This document shows, in pieces, positions 1-13,258 of a DNA stretch of 64,000 bases. Made by a program: the position numbers and the translations under genes. The notes below the pieces were generated by a model that saw only the letters and a list, made by a program, of their open reading frames with translations, was not told the origin of the DNA and did no database searches. The stretch lies in assembly GCF_901709675.1 (NCBI RefSeq), contig NC_051088.1, positions 12,131,693-12,195,692 of the forward strand. Reading direction: 5' to 3'. Position 1 is the stretch's first letter; each line of letters begins with the position of its first letter. This DNA comes from Syngnathus acus. Taxonomy: Eukaryota; Chordata; Actinopteri; Syngnathiformes; Syngnathidae.

Positions 1-171
1 CATACGCTTTAGATTTTGCTCTCCTAATCAGTTAATGCTACCAAAATGTTGATCGAATGAACGCATACTGTCATATGTTTTTTTTTCCATTTTTATTTGT
101 TCCAAATTGTAATGCACAAATGTTGCCTCCTGCTCTATACTTGAATAATATCTTTCATTTTTCTGCTCAAG

Positions 172-3100
172 GAACCTCATCACGAGCGTGAGGTCGGCTC
201 TTTCCTGCACGACCACGGAAGTCTTTACCTGGATATCACATATATTGAGCCCAAACATGAGATAGATGGCACAACTGCACGCAACAAGGGCTTGTGAGTG
301 TCAAGAGCTAAACAAAAGTGACATGGGAACAAAATTTACTTTTTTTCCCCCCTGTATTTTAGCAATATGTGCAGGAAGGAGAAGGACTGCGACTATTTCT
401 TCAGCTTGGACGCTGAGGTTGCTTTGACGAATGAGAACACACTCAAAATTCTCATCGAGCAAAACCTGCAAGTATAATTATCGAATATTAATTATGATCA
501 CCTCACTCTGTATGCAATAGTTTTCTTTATCTATATATTTAGGTTGATTGTCGTTACTATAACAACCTTAAATACTCGTTAGGCCTATCGTGGCGCCATT
601 GTTGATGCGAATTGGCCGACTTTGGAGCAACTTCTGGGGAGCCCTGAGCGCAGATGGCTACTACGCCAGGTCTGAGGACTACGTGGACCTGGTGCAAGGA
701 CACAGGGTGTAAGATGCTTAAATGTCGATGAGGTTAAATATTCCGATGAACACTTGGTGCTGTGAATGATCCAAGACGCTCGCTTGTGTTTGCAGGGGAA
801 TATGGAACGTTCCATATATAACCAGCGTGTACTTGATGAAGGCCAGCCTCCTCCGCTCGGAGCTTTCAGACGATGATCTATTTCATTCAAATCCCATGGA
901 CCCTGACATGGCCTTCTGCCAACATGTTCGGGACAAGGTAAATGAAATATAAGGAGCATATTTAGCTCCTTGGAATGATTTGTTTTGAAAAAAAATCCAA
1001 GATTTTATATCATTTGCATTCAGAACATTAATGGCTTTGCCTTCCTTGTCAGGGAGTCTTCATGTATGTAACCAACATGGAGACTTTTGGACGCATCCTA
1101 TCAACAGAAAACTATCAGACCAGTCATCTGCATAATGATCTGTGGCAGATCTTTGAAAATCCCGAGGTGAGAATTCATCAGCGGAACCTGATTGGTGTAT
1201 ACTGGACAGTTTTACTACCTTTGGAAATGAGTTCAAGTTGTTTTGGTTATACAATTGTACAGTTGCTGAAAATGATGTTTTGGGCTGATTTCAGGACTGG
1301 CAGGAGCGCTACATTCATGAGAACTACACTCAAATCATGAGAGGAAAAATGGTTGAAACTGTGAGTTAACGTACAGTTGCCTTCTCAGTTCTTTATTTTT
1401 TGTCTTCTCCACATCTTCATTTCGAGAAAAGTACTTTCTGTTTATATTATGCTTGCAATTGGTGTATGTATGTTCAAATACTTTGATAGTCTGTATAAAG
1501 TGTGTGTTTTAATATTATGCTTGCAATTGGTGTATGTATGTTCAAATACTTTGATAGTCTGTATAAAGTGTGTGTTTTAATACGTCTCCCCATATTGCAC
1601 AATTGTACCTCTTTCTGTTCCCCAGCCTTGCCCAGATGTATACTGGTTCCCAGTTTTCAGCGACGTTGCCTGCAACCACCTGATTGAAGAAATGGAACAC
1701 TTTGGGAAGTGGTCAGGAGGCGGTAATACGGTAATGTCATCATCTTTTGTGTCAATAATTGAATCTCTAAGCGTTTGTTTTCCCTCTCTTAGTGTGAGTG
1801 AATAATCATTTATAACTAGGCATAAGAAATAACGTTTCCCTCTGTGATTATTGTTGCACTGCCAGGACGATCGAATCCAAGGCGGCTACGAGAATGTCCC
1901 CACTATTGACATTCACCTGAAGCAAATCAACTTTGATAAGGAATGGCGCCAGTTCTTGGTGGATTTCATTGCTCCCATAACAGAACAAATGTATCCTGGT
2001 TACCAAACCAAGGTAAGATCTCTGTCATTTATGACGGATTAAAAGTGTTCAATGCTACCTGAGAGCTACAACGGGAGGGAGCTTTGTAGTACCACAAATC
2101 CAGGAAATTGGATTTTGAGAAGGCTGCTGTCTGGATTCCAGAGCATTACAATCCAACTGCAGAGATTGAAAGGGAAGGTTGGCTGACATACGTACAACTG
2201 TGAAGGCTACTCACGAAGAATGTGACAAACAATGGTGGTCTACCAACCATGGGTTACGCTTTTGTAACCGGAAAATATAATTGTCGGACAAGCTAATGTT
2301 TGTGCAGCCAGTAGCTCCTGAAAATCAAGGACAGATGAGTCAGACTTTCTCAGGTCTTTGTTCACACTTATCTGTCAATATGTTAATACTATGTGTGATA
2401 CTGTAAGTAGGACTGGTATCGCGGCTTGGTATCGGTGAGTACTCAAGTAAATACTTACAATGGTGTCTGTCTGACAAAAGCGGATCCAAAGCTTGCTTGC
2501 TTGTTTCTGTCTTCCAATTTTGGCTTCCCTCAGTATAAGTATACAAAAAATTTATTTGATCAAAGTTCCCTAGCCAGCAGCAATCAACTTTGATTTTTGA
2601 AAACTTCCTGTTTTTGTTTTTTTTCAACCTTAATTCCTAGAAGGTTTCCAACTTTCAAACTTAGCCAGAATTCCGCAAGCTTATTGGGTCCCTCCACTTT
2701 GTTATTGTTGTTGACAAAACATGTGTTCTTCCAGTGCGCTACTCCCTTGAACTTCGTGGTCAGGTACAAACCTGACGAGCAGCCGCTGCTCGAGCCTCAC
2801 CATGACGCTTCCACATTCACTATAAATATAGCTCTCAACAGCAAAGAGGTTGACTACCAGGTAAATGGGGAAGGAGCTCGCAGAAATAGAAGCCTCGGGA
2901 ACTGACGATGCGGGTGCACCCATCTCTGCTTCTTCTTCTCCATCTGTGGGCCTGATTGCTGGATGCGGAAGCAGGCTTGAAGCTTGCTTTGAGCAAGAGT
3001 TGCGCCGGCCGGCGCTCGTACGGCCACACGCTCTCCTGGTGTGGCCACTCGAGCAGTCTCTGTGAATGCTTGCATGACTTTCCGTCTTTCTTATGTGTGT

Positions 3101-4148
3101 TTGCAGGTTGATTTAAACTTGGCCTTTGTAGTTAGATATAAGCCCGATGAGCAGCCCCTTTTGAGGCCACATCATGATTCCTCCACATTCACTATAAACA
3201 TAGCTCTCAATCAGAGGGGCCCTGATTACGAGGTGAGTGGAATTGGAGGTTGGTACAAATTGGACATTTTGATAAGTTACAGTTAAATCGCCCCAAAATG
3301 TAGGACAAAAGACAATATTTGGGGTGGGGGACTTTGTACAGCACAGTTCAGGAATGCCTCCTGTAGAGTAGAAGGACCTTAGCCAAGGCAGTTCCCATTA
3401 AAAGACAATCACAGTTCTTTGGCTGGCATGTCAATCTACATCCCTGGTGTTTCACATTTTCCCATTTAATTTTTTTCTCTATTTGTATGTTCTTTTGCAT
3501 GATTTATGATCTTGTCATTGCATCCATCTTCATTTCCCTGCATCTTCAATATACTGGGCTAGCTAATAATGATAATGTATAGAATTGTGCTATACTGTGA
3601 CTATAAAAGTGTACATTCTTGTGTATAGTATATTTTAGTGATACTCTTGCCAGGTTAGTGTATTTTTTTTTTCAAATTCTACATATACTCCCATACATAT
3701 TTTGAAATACTGAGTAAACTGTGCAGCATGTTTAAATTTAAAGGGTCTCCACCCTATTAAACACCAGCCAGCATTTTCTGCAGGTGAACTAAAAAAAAGC
3801 AAAAGATCAATTTGAGTGTGCTTAAGTTTGTTTTTGTATTCATCCAATTTGTCAGAAAACCGCCAGCCTTTATAGGTATAAAAAAAAAAAGCCAAGATGT
3901 AAAGCAGATATTCATAACAAATTGTTGGCAACTATGCCCAAGTGTACCATATGAGCGCTGCATGTGTAGCTAATGTGTGACTCTGACCTCAGGGTGGCGG
4001 CTGCAGGTTCATCCGTTACGACTGCGCCGTGGAAGCACCGCGCAAAGGCTGGGCCATCATGCACCCGGGCCGCCTTACCCACTACCACGAAGGCCTGCCC
4101 ACCACATCTGGCGTCCGCTACATCGCAGTGTCGTTTGTGGATCCTTGA
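172..4148 (+). CDS. plod1: Procollagen-lysine 2-oxoglutarate 5-dioxygenase 1 (lysyl hydroxylase 1), 5' end missing
   Basis: This ER enzyme hydroxylates collagen lysines using Fe(II), 2-oxoglutarate and ascorbate, before glycosylation and cross-linking. Visible exons are 172-293, 363-467, 583-708, 796-937, 1053-1166, 1295-1360, 1626-1730, 1866-2012, then 2735-2860 and/or 3107-3232, and 3993-4148. With one of the two alternatives they give a continuous 402-residue C-terminal part; about 330 upstream residues lie off the left edge. Landmarks are [25 protein letters not shown], split here as [12 protein letters not shown] and [10 protein letters not shown], then [11 protein letters not shown], the HxD iron ligands in PHHD, and the third His and the 2-oxoglutarate Arg region in [13 protein letters not shown], ending AVSFVDP. 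Similarity to LH1 (FLxxHGSx[14 protein letters not shown]) is better than to LH2 or LH3, so plod1 is favoured. Unusual points are the duplicated catalytic exon and one GC donor. Confidence 0.93.
468..582 (+). other. GC-AG intron in plod1
   Basis: The reading frame joins only if the upstream exon ends at 467 and the intron begins GCAAGT, the strong consensus for GC donors. Using the GT at 472-473 shifts the frame and does not produce the conserved APLL motif. The acceptor is ttag before 583. The join reads EQNLPIVAPL, the right length for the family. Confidence 0.8.
1445..1580 (+). repeat. 68-bp tandem duplication in a plod1 intron
   Basis: Two adjacent copies (1445-1512 and 1513-1580) appear identical, beginning tattatgcttgcaattgg and ending gtgtgttttaa. 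They lie between the exons ending at 1360 and starting at 1626, close to the acceptor. Confidence 0.9.
2735..2860 (+). other. plod1: plod1 catalytic exon, copy A (candidate mutually exclusive exon)
   Basis: A phase-0 exon of 126 nt (42 codons) bounded by ttccag and gtaaat. It encodes [17 protein letters not shown], then [18 protein letters not shown] and SKEVDYQ. The HxD iron ligands are intact. The LNFVV opening resembles my memory of LH2 and LH3 more than LH1. It lies 246 bp upstream of copy B and is open throughout. Confidence 0.85.
3107..3232 (+). other. plod1: plod1 catalytic exon, copy B (candidate mutually exclusive exon)
   Basis: A phase-0 exon of 126 nt bounded by tttgcag and gtgagt. 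It encodes [17 protein letters not shown], then [18 protein letters not shown] and QRGPDYE. The [13 protein letters not shown] start is what I recall of vertebrate LH1, so B is probably the ancestral exon. Its length and phase equal those of copy A, so swapping the two leaves the downstream frame unchanged. Confidence 0.88.
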
Positions 4149-4187
4149 ACTCTCGCTCATCAAAACTGATGCCCACAAGCAGCACAT

Positions 4188-4362
4188 TTAAAGAGGAAGT
4201 CAACCCCAACATTTTCTTTGAGTTAAGCAGAAAAATTCACCCATTTTTACCCATCTAAGTAAGTCCTGTTTAATTCAAATTCCGCAAACAAAACAATCGG
4301 TAACTAGTTAGGCTGCACAGAATATATTACAAAGAACATTCTTGGGTTGACTTTGTCTCTAA
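4188..4362. mobile_element. MITE copy 1, inside the plod1 3'UTR
   Basis: A 175-bp element with imperfect terminal inverted repeats of about 30 bp. The left end is TTAAAGAGGAAGTCAACCCC and the right end is a degenerate reverse complement (GGGTTGACTTTGTCTCTAA). The middle shares blocks such as GGCTGCACAGAA with the copies at 29.2 kb and 34.2 kb. TTAA at the outer edge suggests a TTAA-targeting family, but the right edge here is CTAA, so the class is uncertain. Confidence 0.7.
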
Positions 4363-4701
4363 GCATTTGATTAAGCATCACAAGCGTTGATGGCTTCGTA
4401 GTTGATTCACTGTCTACTACGCATTGTGCCTGCCTTCAAGATGTGTATTTTATGATGCAAAAAAGGGAACTTGGGCCAGTGAATTTAAAATTGTACATAT
4501 GAGACTTTGTGACCCACAGTTGTCCTGTCAAACAATTACTAATATTTATTTTTTTCCATGTCAAGTGTGAATGTTGACATTGAGTCATTTGTAGCTTTCG
4601 TTGGCCGCAAATGTCAACACCGATTACGACAAAACTATTTCTCAAATTCACAACATTGAAGTGTTCCACCTTTTTGCCTTAACTGTCTTTTAAAGATGAG
4701 C

Positions 4702-4707
4702 AATAAA
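4702..4707 (+). terminator. Candidate plod1 polyadenylation signal
   Basis: AATAAA about 550 nt after the stop codon, followed by T-rich sequence. No other feature is visible between the MITE and tpx2 (4363-5045). Confidence 0.5.
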
Positions 4708-5045
4708 ACATCTGTCAATCCTGACCATATTGCACACTCTAAAGCACTTACAGCACTGCAAAAACAACAGTTATTGAAAGGCCTTTATGACATTTGTTGA
4801 GCAAAATGTTATGGAACTGCATAATTTCCTCTTGCCCAGAGTTTCATCTTCACTACGTATATGATTCCCAAAACTATGCAAATCACCTTTGTTCTTAAAA
4901 ATAGGCAAGAACATAGACTGTGCCCTTACGTCAGACGAACTGCCAACCTTGCAGGCACCAGAGTGGACAAACCAATGTGCATGTGAACTTTATTGTAAAA
5001 ACGGCAACTACAGACAAATACTGGAAATAAAAAAAGGAAGGATGA

Positions 5046-8000
5046 TTACAAGCGGAAGCGGTCAGAAAGGTTTGGAGACTGTGGACTGTGAGTGGAACCT
5101 CACTTTTCTTCACTTCACAGTCTTGTAGTGGCGAATGGGTTGCGCCTTGTGGACCTGCAGGGTCAAAAGTAGGACATCTTAAGTATACACCCCCCTCAAT
5201 TAGGCCAAATATTTAGGAGACCACAGCAGTAAGAGATGCTTTGGCTTTCACTAGATGTATGAAAAAATATATAGTAAGGATTTTTTTTTTTCTTCTTAAT
5301 TTAGACTATTTTCATCACGACCAAAAGCTGATTTATTGGTTACACAACCCAAATCGGTTTTGTATGTTGCTTTAATTCACATTAAAAAATTAGCAGTTTT
5401 ACAGTGTTCGTAACATTTACATTTTGTTCCACATGTCTTAAGAGCACTTTAGCTGATAACCTCTTTAGAGGAAGCTGCGATACCAAAAGAGGACTGTAAT
5501 GAAATTTGACGCACTTGTTGGTGTCGAAGTTCAGCGAGCTCTTGTTTCAGCTTCTCCTCTTCCTCCCACTTCAGTCTCTCCTGTCGAAGTGCTTCGTCAG
5601 CCTCCTTCTGACAAAGATGCTCCTGAAACCTTTCACGGCTTGGGCACGTTGCTCGGTTGCCAGCTCAAAAGACTCCACGACTGTGGAAGAATCAAGTTCA
5701 CAGGTGGGTCCGCCAGAAAAGCATTGCTTCACCTTCAGCCTTCTCACTCGCCCATTCCAACCTTGTGGTAATAGAACTCACAAATGCCAGACTACCAGCA
5801 CATCTTACCTACTGGGGGCGATCCTCCTTTTTTCGGCGGAAAGGTCTTTTTGGGTGACTGTGTTCAGTCTGGCTTTAAATATTGCTGCCTCCTTTATTTT
5901 TTTCTCCTCCTCTTTCATCTACTCAAAAGACAAGTTTATTAGTCGACACTTTAGAAGGAACCTGTGTCATCAAATTGCCTTTGAAATCATGTGTTTCAAG
6001 GCAACCAAGAAAAAAAAAAAAATTAGGTCCATTCTCTCAGAAGCCAAGCAGATTTGGAACAAACAGAAGTCTTCTATCCCAATAAACACATTAGGGACTA
6101 AAAAGGTTCATTTTCTTTCAAATGACAAAGAAAATTAGGAAAATTGCCCAATGGCCCTAGTGTAGCTTTACCAGCGATGAATATTACCCATGTATTGTCT
6201 TAACAATGAGAGTATTATCGACCGGTTGAGTGTTACATATTCTTGAGTACCATTGTTCCAAGCGGTCATTCTTGACTGATCCACGTTCTATCCACCAGAA
6301 GTCTGAAAGGCTCGGGCTTTGTGGGCTCCAGCTTCTTCTTTTCAGGGAGATTGATCTTGTCAAAGTATGGCAATGGATGAGCCTTGAACACTGGAACCTG
6401 CAGGTGATAATTTCTTCATCCCACTGTTTCTTGTAGGAACATTTGGAGGGCGAGTGGCTAATGGAATCTTACCTCCTGCTCCTTTTGCTCACTGATCTCC
6501 TTGAGTTTCTTCTTCTCTTGCTCCCTCTGCTCAAATGAGAAAGGACACACCTCTGTGTGCCGCTTGTCCTGCAGCATGGGCTGGAATGGCGTGCCAAATT
6601 GAGGAACTGGAGTATGCTTGATTGAAGGCACAGGTTTCACCTGAAAAGAGGTCTCAGTGTCATTCCTGCAGGACGCGAAGGAAGTCCACTCAAGCGCTGA
6701 CTGAACACAAGGTCCTCACCTCTTCGGCTTTCATGTCAACACGCGCTTTCTTTGCGAGGGTGAAGGCTGGTGAATGAGGCACGGTTGCGTGCTTCACTTT
6801 CTTCATTGGCACTCCCTGTTGACAAAGCATCACAGCTAAATGACAAAACGGTCTCAAAAGGCTTCTCAGGCATTGACAAATATGAGCCACACCTCCTGAT
6901 CTACAACTACGACAGAGTCCAATTAGAACTCACCACTACTCCTTGCAGGATCTTCTTTGGCAGTTCTTGTGCTTTGAACGCAGACTGGGGCTGATCTTGG
7001 GGTTTGCTTGCCTGCCTTTCCTGGAGCCGCTTTTCAATGTGCATGGTGAAAGCCTCTTGTACAGTGGGCTCCTTCACCACCGGTTTCTTCACAGAGTCTC
7101 TTCTCTCAAGAATTTTTTTCTTAGCTCTTGGGCTTTGAAAGTTGACCTTTTTAAATGCGGTAACAAACATTTTTTTTTTTTTTTTAAATAAATGGACTCC
7201 TTTAAAAACATAACACTATTTAAACAGTGTAAACGTGCGCATCTCCTGCTTAAGTGAGCTTACTTGAGACGTTCCTCTTCCTTTTCAGCCTCCAGTTGAG
7301 CACTGCTCTTAACTCTGATGGGTCGGCTCCTCAGTCTTGTTGCGAACTTTGGAGACTGAGGTCGAGTGAGCTGCAATCGCTGGACCTTTGATTTTGGCGG
7401 TCCTGTTAGAAACATTTGAAAACGGCCGTCTGAATTTCTTGTGCCCATCACTAAATATATACTGTGCACAACAGAACAAACTTCCAACACCTTTGGCTCT
7501 TTCAACCCGACTCAGCTCACGGAAGCGTTGAGGGGTGCGCTTCTGTAACTGCATGATGTGTTCGGCCACTGGTACGTAGACGGATTTGACCACCTTTGTC
7601 TTGTTACTCTTTAGTGGCCTGCCAGGTTTGTCCACACTGCAACCACCGAGCACGTGTGTCTAACAAAACAGATGCAATCCTGTGAGATGCAGGGAGCAAT
7701 CAAACTGCTCACCACATATGTGGCCTGTTTTTTCTCACATTAACAATGATTTGTGTGTGCATTTTAACTGTGGTGGACATCAGATGCACACAATGCAAAC
7801 ATTTTAGGAAGTTGGTATGCATTCTATATCTAGCACGTTGTTCTATGGATCCTTGGAACGTTAAGGCCAGTAAACGCCCTCTCCGTGAATTTCCACAACA
7901 GCATTTAACAGACTTCTAGGTGGCGATGTTACTTACTGATGTGGAAGGTTCTTCTTGAGGGAGACTCTCCAATGAAGTCAATTCAGTTCCTCCATCACAA

Positions 8001-9704
8001 ATTGCTTCTGCTTCATTGTTGACGTCACTGCTGATCTCTACTTGGTCCTCAGCACTGTTATAGTTAAATTTCAGTTACATAAGCATGACCGATACCACCA
8101 CCAGCAGCTTAGCCAATAAACCCACAAGGTATTCATTGAAATACTGAAAAGGTCAACATAGCGGCCTCTTCTGCCCTTTGCCCCTTCATCTTTATTTTTT
8201 CATGCCAATTTAAGGAATAAGCACTTACCTTTTAGACACTTTAGAACGCCGTGAAGACGGACCATCTTGCAACTTCCGCTTTGAACCTCTAAAAGAACAA
8301 AATGTTAGTTCTAACAGCAACATGTGCACATCATTCCAGTTACGAGAGTTAAAAAAAATAAAAGTCACGCACGCGTCAGACAGGCACCTGCTTGGTTCAT
8401 CTTTGGGCTGCGTTTTTCCCATTGCACCACTGTCATGTGGTTTGGAGTCAGCAGACTTTAAAACTGAAAATAACAAAACAATGTTCTCATTACATATCAG
8501 GCAGTCTAAATCACTTATGTGGTCGCGCGAGACATACAGGAGGAGCATAGAAGTTTCAAGAGAAACCGGTCGCATTCTTAGCTCTATGGCATAAATCCTT
8601 GATGTTTACCTTACAAGAAAAACCAACCAACAATCTGTGGTGTTTCTTTGAGAGCCAGAGCAACATTATGTGTGCCTCTGTCAATTGGAAAACAATGTAC
8701 AAGGTCACATCAACATAAAACTAACCAGCACCTGTAACCGGAACTCTCACTGGGCCTGCAATGGTTGTAGGATTAGGGGTTCCACAATGTGGCTGCTCGA
8801 TGCCTTGTCGATCTGTAAAAATAAATCAGTATTGACAAATTTTAAATTAACAAACAAGTAAACAAAGAAAGTGCTTATTGTAGAAGGCGCCATAGTTTTA
8901 GAAGATTAAAATGACTAAAAATGTTTCTTAATTTTAAGGCGTAAAACATGACTGTCAGTTTGATTGCCCAATCTCTTAAACTTTACAGGATATTTCTTGC
9001 CACAGTACATTCGCTAGTTTAGGGGCAGTGTGCCAGCGCTCTCCCTCCATACCTCATATTACTGGGTGAGCCCAGCTTTCTGCAAACAAGTGGCTCTTTT
9101 GCTCTGGAATTTGGGTCATAAATCTAAGTATGGTTTCTTGTATAAAAAAACAACAACAACATACTACATTGGCTATTAATGCATTATCATAGTGTGTAAT
9201 AATCACAATTGAATTTCAATTACTTGACAGACACCCAAATATTTGTTACAGTCAACTTTCAATAGTGTTCCCTTTGGACAAACCCTTCATTTTTGTGTAA
9301 ACTTTCCTTCACCACATCATAACCAGGTCCTACATTTGATGTCCTGCATAATCGTTTCCATTTTGTACTTATGTAGGACAGGGCAGGATGTTTTGCATCT
9401 TCAGTAATTCTGCTTAATTTGGTAGCTATGGTTTGGACAAAGCAGCTTCATATTCGATCCTGTAGATACGAATGCATGTCAGCTAAGGAGCACACCAAAG
9501 CCAAAATAGGGCGGAACCCACTTTCGATCACAATTTGCTGTTGTCAATCGATCAGCCATATTATAAAAAAAAAAATCAAGTCGCAGTGAGTGAATACTTA
9601 CCGAACCATGCATCATCGAAAGACTCGTTGGCTAACTGCTTTAAGTCGACGACGTGGGAAGGCGCGTCGAACTCATATCTGCCCGCAGGACAGTCATCAG
9701 CCAT
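5046..9704 (-). CDS. tpx2: TPX2 spindle assembly factor; C-terminal half frame-disrupted in this sequence
   Basis: TPX2 nucleates spindle microtubules downstream of Ran and activates Aurora A. Coding exons are 9602-9704, 8732-8812, 8388-8463, 8229-8288, 7937-8054, 7491-7659, 7264-7402, 6934-7146, 6720-6815, 6473-6640, 6251-6397, about 5788-5926, 5515 to about 5770, and 5046-5154. The N terminus reads MADDCPAGRYEFDAPSH, matching the TPX2 YxYDAPS Aurora-binding start. Later motifs include YVPVAEHI..KRTPQRF, FKAQELPKKIL, CPFSF, FKAHPLPYFDKINLPEKK and IFKARLNTV. The first seven exons and those at 6720-6815 and 6473-6640 join in phase. Elsewhere conserved TPX2 appears only after allowing single-base indels near 7113-7119, 6289, 5926, 5843, 5717, 5636, 5117 and 5085. 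As written, translation ends early. Uncorrected sequence error or recent decay are both possible. Confidence 0.85.
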
Positions 9705-9966
9705 TTCGCCTAAAAGCGCTGCAAATAAAAATACTGTATATGTTCATCGAAAAGTGTGAAGAAAATATTAGTTTGTAGTGGAGCAAACGTTTAAGCTTAG
9801 TTGACGAATACACATAAACAGGCGACCGCGTTGCGTGAAGCGTTTCTTAAAGTTGAAGCACATTAAAATAATAAACCATTGTTTAGCAAGTTGAAAGTAT
9901 GTTTCTTGCTACCGCTGAGCGAAAAGTTATTAAAGTACTGCTAAAAAAAAAAAAAAAAATACTTAC

Positions 9967-10110
9967 GGTATATGAGCGAGCGACGGAGTGCTACGGACAG
10001 TGTGTGGTGTTTATTCGGGAAGTTTTAAAATGCATAACCCAATGGCGGTGCTTTTTAAACGATCCAATCGCTGCCTTCGTGCTCGTTACCTCGACGTTTA
10101 TTGGTTCAGA
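9967..10110. promoter_or_regulatory. tpx2 5' non-coding exon and CCAAT-box promoter
   Basis: On the minus strand a donor (gtaagt, exon ending at 9967) pairs with an acceptor just before the start-codon exon (tttgcag, exon starting at 9718), which indicates an untranslated first exon. Immediately upstream are CCAAT boxes at 10039-10043 and 10064-10068 and an inverted one at 10100-10104, spaced 25 and 36 bp. Closely spaced NF-Y boxes are typical of mitotic genes such as TPX2. Confidence 0.55.

Positions 10111-13258
<3,148 letters not shown>

Noticed and set aside
2013-2734. A third copy of the plod1 catalytic exon in the upstream intron
   Set aside because: I looked for the HHD and [10 protein letters not shown] coding pattern and found none.
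5506-6138. 210-codon plus-strand open frame
   Set aside because: It lies antisense to tpx2 exons and introns, and the conserved TPX2 words are on the other strand. It resembles no family.
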